Source of the DNA: Ruegeria intermedia | Lineage (GTDB): Bacteria > Pseudomonadota > Alphaproteobacteria > Rhodobacterales > Rhodobacteraceae | Assembly: GCF_900129345.1 (NCBI RefSeq) | Contig: NZ_FQVK01000005.1 | Coordinates: forward strand, 62,001-126,000 | Direction: 5' to 3' | DNA: 64,000 nucleotides | In this document: positions 33,956 to 42,484 of the stretch, one piece after another | How positions within the stretch are numbered: position 1 is the first letter of the stretch | How the letters are laid out: each line of letters opens with the position of its first letter | Translations under genes and position numbers: made by a program | The notes under the pieces: model-generated | What the model was told of the DNA's origin: nothing | Databases searched by the model: none | Seen by the model: only the letters and a program-made list of their open reading frames with translations

Positions 33956-34551
33956 AGCGCCTCGCGGGCTGACAGGGTGAAGCGGTGACGTGCCACGCGC
34001 TCAATGCGGGTTGGCACCGCACTCGTGGGGCGTAGCAGAACCTGCGGCCTGTTCACCTCCAAAGGTGTATTGGCGGGCAGCGCGCTGCGGATCGCCGGAA
34101 AGAGCGTCAGCGTGGCAAACCCGTTGATGTCTGCTGTGACATCAAAGGCGATCTGGTGCAGGCGCGTGTCGCGCGCGGTGCCAATCGACATAAAATCCCC
34201 TGAAGCCATAGCGGGCAGTCCCGGTGGCCAGCCTTGCGTTTGCACGACATTGCCGCCTGTGATGGGGGCCGCCAGAGTGACCGGTTGCGGGAGTATCTTT
34301 GGCTCAATGGAGGGATCAGCAAAAAGCAGCAGGCCCCGGCCGGAGCCAAGGGCTGTCAGCGCCGCAGAGACAGACCTTGCCAGCGGTCCGGATTGCGCGG
34401 CAAATTCGATATCATATTCCCACCATTCACCACCCCAGTCCTGCACCTCTGTCGACCCGGTGAAGGGCGACTGCGTCTGGCTTGTCGCGGTCACGAGCCG
34501 TCTTTCGATCCCGGCCACCCAGGTGCGCGGCAGTTCCACAATCACGCTCAT
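33952..34551 (-). CDS. Distal tail protein candidate
   Basis: 199 residues, beta-rich: VIVELPRTWVAGIERRLVTATSQTQSPFTGSTEVQDWGGEWWEYDIEF begins much like known tail proteins that measure an input column against a fitted SPFTGSxQVxxW motif. Its place directly after the tape measure suggests the distal tail (Dit-like) ring. Family not named with certainty. Confidence 0.75.
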   Translation of the reverse strand: MSVIVELPRTWVAGIERRLVTATSQTQSPFTGSTEVQDWGGEWWEYDIEFAAQSGPLARSVSAALTALGSGRGLLLFADPSIEPKILPQPVTLAAPITGGNVVQTQGWPPGLPAMASGDFMSIGTARDTRLHQIAFDVTADINGFATLTLFPAIRSALPANTPLEVNRPQVLLRPTSAVPTRIERVARHRFTLSAREAL

Positions 34552-37010
34552 GCCATCCGTCCCCGCCGCATGGCATTGCCAACGGCGGCCACCGCAATGC
34601 GCTCAAACTCGGGCTGGGCGCCGCGCATCACAGCAGCGATCTGCTCGGCCACGCCCATTTGCGCGCCGCGCGCATCCACATTGAGATTTATGGCCACCGG
34701 GGTAGCACCACCTCCGCCGCGAGCGACCTCTGCGCGTGACAACACCCGTTCACCGCGCTGCAGGATGGTGGGCACCTCATCTGGACGGAGCCCCGCCCAA
34801 CCGCCTGCGTGCATGCGCGGCGCACCCGCAAAAACCGCTGCGGGCACAGACCGCGTATGGCCAGAGATCCCAACCATGCCACCGGCATGCGAGACAGCAG
34901 CTGCAACAGAGCCGCCACCGCCAAAAGCGCCTGAGAGCGCGTTGGCAATGGGTCCCAGCACCGCATTCTTGAATGCCAAGACGGCCAAATCTGCCAGAAT
35001 TGAGCGTACCAGCCCCTTGAAGTCGAGCTTGCCGGTTTCCACAAAACTGCGGAAGGCACTTTCGGCGCCAGAAAAGGCGCTGGATAAGGTTTCGCCGAGA
35101 CCTTTACCCCAGTTTAGGGCATCGTTGGCATAAGAGTTCAGGGCTTCGGAAACGGCACGCCAGCCAGTAACAATCCTTTCGGCAACGCCACCACCAGACC
35201 CGCTGCCGCCACTAACCGTATCCCCAGCCTCGGCCATGGCCTCCGCCAAGCGGCCCGCAGAGGCCGTGGCGTCATTAAGTGCCGCAGCGCCGTCTTCGCC
35301 AGTGCCCGCGACAGCATCGCGGAGTGCCGCCCAGGAGGACAGCGGGGCCGTGGCTCCAGCCGCCAAATCGGTGGCGGCCTGCCGGTAGGTGTTCGCGGTG
35401 GCGAGTGCCTCGGCCGCAATCCCATCAAGTCCAAGGTCGGGCGCCGTCAGCGGGTTGTCCTCAAAAGCCCTGCGGAATGCATCTGCGGCGGCGCTTCCAG
35501 CATCCGCTGAAGCTCCCGCGAAAGGATTGTCGATATCGCCAAGACTGATTTCACCGATTTCGCCGAAGGTGGTTTCGATGCCCACAGCCGCCAGCGCATC
35601 GCGGATCTTGCCCGTAAAGGCGTCAATCCGGGCGATCGCGCCGTTCAGCATGGCCTCAATTCCGTCGAGCATGCGATTGGCAGCCGCGTAAACGAGATCT
35701 CCGATCACGGCTGGCAGGCGGGACCAGATTTCGCGGACGGCGAGTAGTGCCCCCTCAAACGTATTCGCTGTGGCGTTACCAAAGGCGACAACGCTCTCAA
35801 TCGCTCCCGCCATGCCCGTCGCAGCATCGGCTTTCAGGTCGTAAAACATCGCCGTGGCGCGCGCCCCGGCAGCCGCTGCGCCCATCTTGATCCGGTCCCA
35901 GACCTCGACAGCGACATCCTTCAAAAGGCGCATCGCATCACCGAAGCCGCCAGCGCCGGACGAAAGGCGCGTGAACCAATACACGAGCTCTCCCGCGCCT
36001 ACGATCAGGGCCCCAATGCCGGTGCGGATCAACGCGCCTTTCAGGACCACCAGCGTCGTGGCCAACCCGCGCACCGAGAAGGCCGCAGCGGCCATGGCGG
36101 CCACCCAGCGACCGGCGAGGAATGTGGCGAAGGTCCCCGCGTAGATCGCCAACCGGTCAAGGTTGGCCAGAACCGCATCAAAAGCCCGGCTGATTGGGCT
36201 GGTGCTGGACGCAAAAGCGACAAATGCATTGGCCGCTGCCTCCAGTGACGGGGCAAGCGCCACTGCAATCCGGTTGCGCACGCCCGTAAACACCTGACCG
36301 ATGCTGACCAGCGCCAGTTCTGAGCGGCGCATGGCTGCAATCGCATCCGCGTCGAGTACCGCGCCCAATGCCTGTGCTTGCGCCCCAAGCCGGGTCATCT
36401 CCGCACCGCCGTTTTGCAGCAATGGAATGAGCCGCGTGGTATCGGATGCCATGGCCTCGAGATAGAAGGTCATCTCCTGTTGGCTGACGCGGGCGCGCTC
36501 GAGGCTATCGACATAGAGTTGCAGCGCTTCAGGACCTGAGAGCCGGGCAAACTGATCGGCGGTGACGCCCACACGGGGTGCGATGTTTTCAAAGAAGTCC
36601 GCCATCGGACCACCGCCGGTTTGCAGAAAATCCCCCACACGGTCGTTCACGTCCTTCAGGATATCGGCGAGTTTTTCCTGCTCAATGCCCACAGTGGTAG
36701 ACGCCGCCGACCACCGCTGGAACACCTCTGGGTTGGCGTTGGCGACCTGTGAGAGCTGGCCGATCTCATTGGCGGCCGCCACTGTCGAGCGCGTCATCGC
36801 AACAACGGCACCGGCCAAGGCGGCTGCCGCAGCGGTAGCAGCGATCCGAGCACGGCGCGCGAAGGCTGCCATGCGGGCATTTGCCTGGTCCAATTCACGG
36901 CTCAGACGCCCCATACCCCGCGACCCGGCCGCACCGACACCCTCGAGTTCGGCACGCACTTGCCGGCCGCCAGTCGCCGAGAGCCGGACGGATACCTTTT
37001 TCTCAGCCAT
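34548..37010 (-). CDS. Tail tape measure protein
   Basis: 820 residues. Alanine-rich helical protein: a charged N-terminus (VSVRLSATGGRQVRAELEGVG), a helical stretch with ANARMAAFARRARIAATAAAAALAGAVVAM, several hydrophobic segments (AIYAGTFATFLAGRWVAAMAAAAF) and a glycine-rich C-terminal part (GGVAERIVTGWRAVSEAL; GAFGGGGSVAAAVSHAGG). Its length should set a tail of roughly 120 nm by the usual 0.15 nm per residue rule. The ATG at 37010 was preferred to an in-frame TTG 12 bases upstream. It overlaps the end of the frameshifted chaperone frame by eight bases. Confidence 0.93.
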   Translation of the reverse strand: MAEKKVSVRLSATGGRQVRAELEGVGAAGSRGMGRLSRELDQANARMAAFARRARIAATAAAAALAGAVVAMTRSTVAAANEIGQLSQVANANPEVFQRWSAASTTVGIEQEKLADILKDVNDRVGDFLQTGGGPMADFFENIAPRVGVTADQFARLSGPEALQLYVDSLERARVSQQEMTFYLEAMASDTTRLIPLLQNGGAEMTRLGAQAQALGAVLDADAIAAMRRSELALVSIGQVFTGVRNRIAVALAPSLEAAANAFVAFASSTSPISRAFDAVLANLDRLAIYAGTFATFLAGRWVAAMAAAAFSVRGLATTLVVLKGALIRTGIGALIVGAGELVYWFTRLSSGAGGFGDAMRLLKDVAVEVWDRIKMGAAAAGARATAMFYDLKADAATGMAGAIESVVAFGNATANTFEGALLAVREIWSRLPAVIGDLVYAAANRMLDGIEAMLNGAIARIDAFTGKIRDALAAVGIETTFGEIGEISLGDIDNPFAGASADAGSAAADAFRRAFEDNPLTAPDLGLDGIAAEALATANTYRQAATDLAAGATAPLSSWAALRDAVAGTGEDGAAALNDATASAGRLAEAMAEAGDTVSGGSGSGGGVAERIVTGWRAVSEALNSYANDALNWGKGLGETLSSAFSGAESAFRSFVETGKLDFKGLVRSILADLAVLAFKNAVLGPIANALSGAFGGGGSVAAAVSHAGGMVGISGHTRSVPAAVFAGAPRMHAGGWAGLRPDEVPTILQRGERVLSRAEVARGGGGATPVAINLNVDARGAQMGVAEQIAAVMRGAQPEFERIAVAAVGNAMRRGRMA

Positions 37011-37691
37011 GGTGGTGTTCAATCTCTTGGTTTGTCTTGCGCACCATCGCCGCCTCGATCGGCGGCAGGAGTTCCGCGATGATCAGGGGTGAGAGCCCGA
37101 GGGCCATCCCGAGTTGCAGGGCAGCAGCCATATCCCAGCCGAGCACAGCGCCGCCGCTCATGCCACCGGCGACGCGGACCTGCCCGCCCAGGCGCTGAAC
37201 CAGATCCCAGATCTGCCAGCCCTCAAGTGTGCGTGGCGCATGCAGGCTGCGCGGGCATTCCGTACATACTGATGGGCAAGCCGCGCAATAGTCACCGCCC
37301 CCGCCGAACTCCCAGTCGGCGAGAGCGGTCAGGCGTTTTTTTCCGCATCCAGTATCAGCGCGCCTGCGATGTATTTGGTCTGGAAGGCCTCGAAGATCGG
37401 CCAGAGTTCCAAAAGCGCGTCGATCCCCTCAGGGGTCAGAGGAAGGGGCTTGCCGTCACCGTCTCCGACGCCCTCCCAGTCCTTCACAACGATGCGCGCC
37501 ACGGCTTTGGCCACGATACGCGCAAGGTCGTCGTTGGAGGCGCTGTTTTCCGCATCGGCTGCTGCGGCGATGATCGCCGGATCGCTGCGTGCGGCTAGCA
37601 TGATGGCCGTGGTGAGGGGTTCGACAAACAGCCGTAAGCCATGGCCGAGATCAAGCCACTGCGGCTCAGTGGACAGGTTCAATCGTAGCAT
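37003..37691 (-). CDS. Tail assembly chaperone GT fusion made by -1 frameshift
   Basis: The frame of the short chaperone is read to 37335 and then continued in the -1 frame to a TGA at 37003-37005, giving about 229 residues. The extension reads RLTALADWEFGGGGDY, then CAACPSVCTEC, then WQIWDLVQRLGGQV and GWDMAAALQLGMALGLSPLIIAELLPPIEAAM. It is fully open for 110 codons, lies exactly between chaperone and tape measure and has no start or ribosome site of its own, as in lambda G/GT. The four cysteines (C-x2-C-x3-C-x2-C) look like a small metal site. Expected to bring tail tube subunits to the tape measure during assembly. Confidence 0.82.
37329..37691 (-). CDS. Tail assembly chaperone G (unshifted product)
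   Basis: 120 residues. MLRLNLSTEPQWLDLGHGLRLFVEPLTTAIMLAARSDPAI is followed by a helical part with LARIVAKAVARIVVKDWEGVGDGDG and PLTPEGIDALLELWPIFEAFQTKYIAG, the typical pattern for siphophage tail chaperones. The ATG shares a base with the stop of the tail tube gene (TGATG) and has GAGG before it. A slippery sequence six codons before the stop produces the longer GT form. Confidence 0.87.
   Translation of the reverse strand: MLRLNLSTEPQWLDLGHGLRLFVEPLTTAIMLAARSDPAIIAAAADAENSASNDDLARIVAKAVARIVVKDWEGVGDGDGKPLPLTPEGIDALLELWPIFEAFQTKYIAGALILDAEKNA
37335..37341 (-). promoter_or_regulatory. -1 ribosomal frameshift site A AAA AAC
   Basis: On the minus strand the chaperone frame ends GCG GAA AAA AAC GCC TGA. 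A AAA AAC in the zero frame is one of the most efficient -1 slippery heptamers in bacteria, and the -1 frame is open for 110 codons downstream. The zero-frame stop is two codons past the heptamer, as in other phage GT sites. Confidence 0.85.
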
Positions 37692-38632
37692 CAGTAATCC
37701 TCGCGGTCGTTGGTTAGGGTGACTGTGCACATCCGGCCAAGACTTGGGTCACTCGCCGCCTGCCAGTCAAAGGTGGCCTGCACACCTTGTGGACCTGAGA
37801 TTTCGATCCGCGGGCGCGGGAGATAGACGGCATGGGCCGTGACGGTCAGGGTCTCGCCAGTGGGCAGCGTGTAGGAGAACGCAAGCTCGCAAGCCTCGCC
37901 ATTGATCGCCTGATTGACCAATGTCTGATCAGAGAAACGGACAACAACATTGCCTGTGAGCGCTGCGATGGATGGGTCTGCGCCGTCGATCTTCCCATCT
38001 GCGCGGATGGTTTCGATGCGATCGAGGTTGTTGGCATAGGTCAGGTCAGCGGACACGACATTGCCAATATTCGCCCCGTTCCGTGTAATAGACCCATTGA
38101 AATGCCCAAAGCGTTTCAGGGCGATGTTAGCCGGTGTCCCTGCCGCACTGGTCGTGGCGATCTCCTCGCCCTGGGCCACAATGCTGGCCGTGGCCGTCAG
38201 CAAGCCTGATCGCGCCATTTGCCAGTTGAGGCTGTCGACCATGCAGCCGGAATACATCGCAAAGCGGGGCACCTCAGGCATGGCCGTCTCGACCGAGAAC
38301 GACGGCAGCGCCCAGTTTCCAGAGCGGAACTCGTGGGTGTAGGGTGCGTCAGTTCCAGTCGTCGTAGGCGCTCCAAATGCCGCCTTCAACCAGAAGCCAA
38401 AGGCCTCGGCATCAATCGGGATCACCACATCCCCGTCCGCTGTCACGGCATCCTTGATCGGCGCCTGCGGATCGCGGCCATACCCCAAGAGTTCTGAGGT
38501 CTGCAGCGGTTGCTCCGCCCCCAGGGACGTGCTGGCGAAGGGCATTTTGCTGAAGCCGCTCGCAGGCGGCGTGCCATATGTGGTCTCGAACGCTAGCGCC
38601 ATCTGCGCCCGCGCCCCTTGGGCTCGTGCCAT
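37691..38632 (-). CDS. Major tail tube protein
   Basis: 313 residues. After a short helix (MALAFETTYGTPPASGFSKMPF) comes a beta-rich tube domain (GDVVIPIDAEAFGFWLKAAFGAPTTTG, YTHEFRSGNWALPSFSVETAMPEVPRF) and a C-terminal Ig-like part (TGETLTVTAHAVYLPRPRIEISGPQGVQATFDWQAASDPSLGRMCTVTLTND). Forms the stacked rings of the tail. AGGAGAG precedes the ATG. Immediately upstream of the chaperone pair, as usual in siphophages. Confidence 0.9.
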   Translation of the reverse strand: MARAQGARAQMALAFETTYGTPPASGFSKMPFASTSLGAEQPLQTSELLGYGRDPQAPIKDAVTADGDVVIPIDAEAFGFWLKAAFGAPTTTGTDAPYTHEFRSGNWALPSFSVETAMPEVPRFAMYSGCMVDSLNWQMARSGLLTATASIVAQGEEIATTSAAGTPANIALKRFGHFNGSITRNGANIGNVVSADLTYANNLDRIETIRADGKIDGADPSIAALTGNVVVRFSDQTLVNQAINGEACELAFSYTLPTGETLTVTAHAVYLPRPRIEISGPQGVQATFDWQAASDPSLGRMCTVTLTNDREDY

Positions 38633-38657
38633 TTTGTCTCTCCTCAGATTAGCGGGG

Positions 38658-39077
38658 TCAGCTGAGCGGGTCAGCCGTGGAATAGTGCAGGACCACTGGA
38701 ATGACGGCTGCTTTCAGACCAGCCGCCCCTTCAAGAGGCAAATCGACCGGCTGTGGGGCTTCCGCCTCCACCCAGTCGCAGAGCCCGCCCAGCGTGCGGT
38801 CGGCGGCAAGCGCTGCGCCGATGCTGGCACAAAGTGTGTCGAAAGCAGCATCACGGTCGTTCGTTCCTTGCACGACCGCCTCTATCTCGGCGCGGTGCTG
38901 ATAGTGATAGCGCAGCGGCGACAGTGTCACCTCCGGCTCCCCCGGCTCCCCGTCGCGCAGGATTAATAGACCCTGAGCCGGGACGCGCTCGGGCAGGACA
39001 TCCCCGCGCAGTGCACAAGTAGGCAGCATGGAAAAACGAGTGTGCAGTGCGGTCAGGATGGTTTCGCGCGCACTCAT
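38658..39077 (-). CDS. Tail terminator-like protein
   Basis: 139 residues. MSARETILTALHTRFSMLPTCALRGDVLPERVPAQGLLILRDG leads to a strand with HYQHRAEIEAVVQGTNDRDAAFDTLCASIGAALAAD, the fold and order of tail terminator proteins (lambda U position), between a DUF6441 gene and the tail tube. It would cap the finished tail. The ATG is in ATGA overlap with the preceding gene. Confidence 0.8.
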   Translation of the reverse strand: MSARETILTALHTRFSMLPTCALRGDVLPERVPAQGLLILRDGEPGEPEVTLSPLRYHYQHRAEIEAVVQGTNDRDAAFDTLCASIGAALAADRTLGGLCDWVEAEAPQPVDLPLEGAAGLKAAVIPVVLHYSTADPLS

Positions 39078-39703
39078 AGTTTTGCCTCTAGCCAATTCGC
39101 CACGATCAGCCCCGGAACTACCGCCAGCGCGCGGTCAGCGTCGCGGGCCAGATTGAGCCGTTTCGCGAGCTTCACTTGTGGGACCAGCAGAAAGATAGGC
39201 ACCGTGCTGCGTCCGCGACCCGTCTTGGACCGTGAAGCCACACCAAGCCCGCGGTTGTTCAACCGACCATCAGCCACCAGCAGGCTTGGCCCGCGCCGCC
39301 GATAGACAAACCGCAGCCGCAATCCGCGCCGCCGTTCCCATTCGCCGGGGGTGATCCTGCCACCGCGCAGGCCTCGCCCTGCTGCAGGCGTGGGGATCGC
39401 CAGCCAGAACCCATCCTTCGATCGGATCAGCGGGCCGGTGTCATGCGCCCCAATGATCACGGGCGCCTTTGACCAGACCAGCGCTGCTGCTTTCAAGCTT
39501 TCGCCAGATCTCGGATAGGTCTGGCTCCGGATCGAGTTCGACAATCGCCGACCGAGGCCTGCTTGCGTGATCTGCCCGCGCCATGCAGTTTTCAGGTCCG
39601 TGCCAGCTTCGCGCACAGCTGCGCTGACGGCCTGTTCACCTGCCTTTATCTCCGCTGCCATCCCGGCAATCAGATCAGGGCTGATGTCGAGCCCGAGCTT
39701 CAT
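39074..39703 (-). CDS. DUF6441-family phage protein
   Basis: 209 residues. MKLGLDISPDLIAGMAAEIKAGEQAVSAAVREAGTDLKTAWRGQI, GLGRRLSNSIRSQTYP and FWLAIPTPAAGRG followed by an arginine-rich stretch and PIFLLVPQVKLAKRLNLARDAD are the recognisable parts of this family, which sits where tail completion or neck proteins (HK97 gp10-like) are encoded. The ATG at 39703 was chosen because it overlaps the preceding stop as ATGA. Confidence 0.83.
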   Translation of the reverse strand: MKLGLDISPDLIAGMAAEIKAGEQAVSAAVREAGTDLKTAWRGQITQAGLGRRLSNSIRSQTYPRSGESLKAAALVWSKAPVIIGAHDTGPLIRSKDGFWLAIPTPAAGRGLRGGRITPGEWERRRGLRLRFVYRRRGPSLLVADGRLNNRGLGVASRSKTGRGRSTVPIFLLVPQVKLAKRLNLARDADRALAVVPGLIVANWLEAKL

Positions 39704-40011
39704 GCCGGACACAACTCAATGGTCCAGACCAACCGCTCCCGGTCGCAGCGCGGTTCACCCTGGATCAGGAACGTTTCCTCACCAATCAGGATCTGTTCCT
39801 GTGGGCGCGGATCCGGGATATCTGCAACCTGAACGTCGATGCGTGTCGTCTCAGAGAGTAGACGGGCTGATCCGAACTCTGTGATCTCGTCAGGACGGCG
39901 CAGAATGCCACGGGCCCGTGTGAACTGACCCTCGACGTCACGATGCCATATCTCGACAAAAATATTCGGATCGCTGAACAGCGTTCCGATGACTGCAGCA
40001 AATGCCGTCAT
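39700..40011 (-). CDS. Head-tail joining protein
   Basis: 103 residues, all beta: FSDPNIFVEIWHRDVEGQFTRARGILRRPDEITEFGSARLLSETTRIDVQVADIPDPRPQEQILIGEETFLIQGEPRCDRERLVWTIEL. The strand pattern and GEETFLIQGEPxxDxERLVWT fit the small connector proteins (lambda FII-like) between head and tail. Start and stop overlap both neighbours. Confidence 0.78.
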   Translation of the reverse strand: MTAFAAVIGTLFSDPNIFVEIWHRDVEGQFTRARGILRRPDEITEFGSARLLSETTRIDVQVADIPDPRPQEQILIGEETFLIQGEPRCDRERLVWTIELCPA

Positions 40012-40346
40012 CAGAAGCTCGCGTTTAGGCGCACCCGGCCAATCACATCAGCCGCGCCGCCCGCAACCGCTTCGGTCGCCACGCCAATCAACGTATTGCC
40101 AGTGGCGGTTTTTGAGGCTTCCTTGTTGGTGTTATCCCAATAAACCTTGTCACCAGCAGACCAGGCTTGGGACGCAACCTTCTTTAGATCGAAGACGCCG
40201 ACGAGTGCGGTCTCAACGGTTTCGGCATTGGCGGCATCCCCGGCGGCCACCCCAAAAATGGAGCCGACGAGCAGGCCGTCGCCGGACGTTACGGCGTAGG
40301 GTGCGGTGAGCGTGACGGTATTGCCGGGCTGGACGTAGTTTTTCAT
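40011..40346 (-). CDS. DUF2190 capsid decoration protein
   Basis: 111 residues. MKNYVQPGNTVTLTAPYAVTSGDGLLVGSIFGVAAGDAAN, VFDLKKVASQAWSAGDKVYWDNTNKEAS and LIGVATEAVAGGAADVIGRVRL show the DUF2190 beta-barrel pattern. Members are often encoded next to the capsid gene and act as cement proteins. An RNA hairpin upstream could limit its expression relative to capsid. Confidence 0.87.
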   Translation of the reverse strand: MKNYVQPGNTVTLTAPYAVTSGDGLLVGSIFGVAAGDAANAETVETALVGVFDLKKVASQAWSAGDKVYWDNTNKEASKTATGNTLIGVATEAVAGGAADVIGRVRLNASF

Positions 40347-40362
40347 TGCGGGATCCTTTGCA

Positions 40363-40391
40363 AAACGAAACGAGCGGCCCCATTGGACCGC
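40363..40391 (-). terminator. Probable attenuating terminator after the capsid gene
   Basis: On the minus strand GCGGTCC, a four-base loop and GGGCCGC are followed by TCGTTTCGTTTTG. The T-run is interrupted, so partial termination is more likely; this would give more capsid than downstream tail mRNA. Confidence 0.5.
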
Positions 40392-40424
40392 CCGTCAGGG
40401 GTGGAGTTTCAGAATTGGCTCGGT

Positions 40425-42479
40425 TTATGCGCCCGGATTCTTGTAGAGGCCGCGCCAGTCAATGGCCTTGGCTCCGAAGTCGAGGCGGCACTTGATCTCA
40501 ACGCCGTCGACGTCAAAGCCGTTGCGCGTCTCGATGTAGGCACCTTGCTGGCCCTCGAGATAGGCGTACTCGATTGTGTCGATCTGGTTTGGATTGGCGG
40601 CCAAATACCAGGCGGTTTCACTCACAGCATCAAGCCGCGGCTCGCTGATGGGGGACAGTGTCCGGATCGATTGCGGCACGACGTTCGAGGTTGCAGCTGG
40701 CACGAGGTTCTGGGCGACCATCTGCTCGGCACGCAGTTCCAACGACGCAGGCACGATCAGATAAGCGGGACGGACATTCAGGACCGTCTTTTTATCCAAA
40801 CCAGTCTGCTTGGCCATCGCAGCACGCGCCGCACCAACGCTGCCCACATCAAGTGCGGCGCCAGTGCCAGCCAGGTTTTTGTGAGAGTTATGGAAGAGCG
40901 CATTGCCATCGGCCATCGCCGGGTTGGCGGTGATTATGCCCCAGACCACGTCCGACTCCAGCTGGGCGATAGAGTTGCCATACATTGCCGGGATGCGCGT
41001 GAAGGCGTCGAGATCATCATTGATCAACGTCTGCCGCGTGATGGCGACCACCCGGCCATAGGTCTTGACCTTGTAGCTCTCTTTGCTTTCGCCCAGCGTG
41101 CCGCGCTTGAACTCTCCGCTCTCGCCAACTTCCAGCAACTGCGGGGCCTCACCAAGTTGCACCCGATGCATCGACTTGAAGTCAGTGGCCAGAACCTGAC
41201 GGCAGAACAGCATAAACGTGCGGGGATAGGCGTCATAGGCTTGCCGCAGGGTCTTGTTCGTGACCGCCGACAAGATTTCTGGGAAGTCAGACGTTGAATG
41301 CAACGCCCGCGTGGCCACCTCGTCGCGCGACAGGCCCCGCGTGTTGACCCCGGCATTGCCAAGGCTTTCGCGAGCCAGTTCCATCAGCGTCATGCCGCGG
41401 TACTGGCGGGCGGCGTCTTCCAGCTGAAATAGCGTCGGGCTGTAGCGGTGCAGCAGTGCATTGGCCACCGCGTCGCGGCGGGTGACCTGCTCGTCACGGC
41501 CGCCCAGTGGGACCGACACCTGGCTGAAAGTGCGGGTTTCTTCGGATTTTGTCGCAACCTGGTCGAGGATCAGGCGGCGCGCTTCGCCGATATCCGTGCC
41601 GCGCTTCACCAGATCATCAGCAAAGCCGCGCTCGAGGTTCAGACGGCCTGCCAGATCATAGATTGTCGAAACGCGGTCGCGTTCGGTTTCACGGGCGCGG
41701 GTCGCGACCACCTCGGTGTCGGGTGCAACGGGGGCGTCGGCCTTTTGCGGCTTCGGCTGCGCGCGGGTCTCAACGGCAACTACCTTTGGCTCGGCCACAG
41801 GCGTCTTCGGTTCGGTCATGGTCGGGTCCTCGGTCGTGATTGGGTCACTGGGCTGGTCTGTGGCCTCTGCGGCCGGGGCATTGGGTTTGTCCGTCATCGG
41901 GATGGCTCCTGTTTGGGTGGGTGGGACGTCCCGGCGATGAAGGACGCAGTCGTGAAGTGGGGATTGTGCGCGAAACCCCGCTGCGGGGTCCGCGCCGACA
42001 GGCACAGCGGACACCTCAAAGGGCGTCCAATCCACTGCGCGCCATAACTCGCGGGCAGCCTCGGGCTTTGAGACCTCAAACCGATGAACCTGATAGCCGA
42101 TGGAGACCGCGCGGATGTGGCCTGCCTGGATGTCGCGCCAGATCGGTTCAACATCGGCGCGCTCAGAGATCCGAACCTGCGCAATGCCACGGCCGTTTTC
42201 GAGCCGGGCTGAGCCGGGAACAACTGAGCCGATCACAGCGTCGAGCGTATCGACCTCATGCACCTTCAGAAACGGCGCACCTGCATTCAGCCGCTCAAGC
42301 CGCACGTGATCCGGATCGAGGCTCAGTTCCTCATCATAGGGCTCGCCAAACAGGGTCGATCGGCGCACACGCGCGCCGGCTGACCAGACGACTTCAACAG
42401 TCCGAGCTTCAATATCGGCTGAGTTTGGCGCAAGCTCCGCCATCCGGCGCAAGGCCGGGATTTCGATCGTTGTGTCCAT
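40425..42479 (-). CDS. Prohead protease / major capsid protein fusion
   Basis: 684 residues. The N-terminal 180 residues form an HK97-type prohead protease: VEVVWSAGARVRRSTLFGEPYDEEL, likely catalytic His74 in PFLKVHEVDTLDAVIGSV and Ser126 in AGHIRAVSIGYQVHRFE. A proline/alanine-rich linker and a helical scaffold-like part (about 190-330, with charged VSTIYDLAGRLNLERGFADDLVKRG) lead to the capsid domain (LFQLEDAARQYRGMTLMELARES, VAITRQTLINDDLDAFTRIPAMYGNSIAQLESDVVW). One chain therefore holds protease, scaffold and shell. The ATG lies five bases after the portal stop; a TTG start overlapping that stop is possible. Confidence 0.9.
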   Translation of the reverse strand: MDTTIEIPALRRMAELAPNSADIEARTVEVVWSAGARVRRSTLFGEPYDEELSLDPDHVRLERLNAGAPFLKVHEVDTLDAVIGSVVPGSARLENGRGIAQVRISERADVEPIWRDIQAGHIRAVSIGYQVHRFEVSKPEAARELWRAVDWTPFEVSAVPVGADPAAGFRAQSPLHDCVLHRRDVPPTQTGAIPMTDKPNAPAAEATDQPSDPITTEDPTMTEPKTPVAEPKVVAVETRAQPKPQKADAPVAPDTEVVATRARETERDRVSTIYDLAGRLNLERGFADDLVKRGTDIGEARRLILDQVATKSEETRTFSQVSVPLGGRDEQVTRRDAVANALLHRYSPTLFQLEDAARQYRGMTLMELARESLGNAGVNTRGLSRDEVATRALHSTSDFPEILSAVTNKTLRQAYDAYPRTFMLFCRQVLATDFKSMHRVQLGEAPQLLEVGESGEFKRGTLGESKESYKVKTYGRVVAITRQTLINDDLDAFTRIPAMYGNSIAQLESDVVWGIITANPAMADGNALFHNSHKNLAGTGAALDVGSVGAARAAMAKQTGLDKKTVLNVRPAYLIVPASLELRAEQMVAQNLVPAATSNVVPQSIRTLSPISEPRLDAVSETAWYLAANPNQIDTIEYAYLEGQQGAYIETRNGFDVDGVEIKCRLDFGAKAIDWRGLYKNPGA

Positions 42480-42484
42480 ATCGG

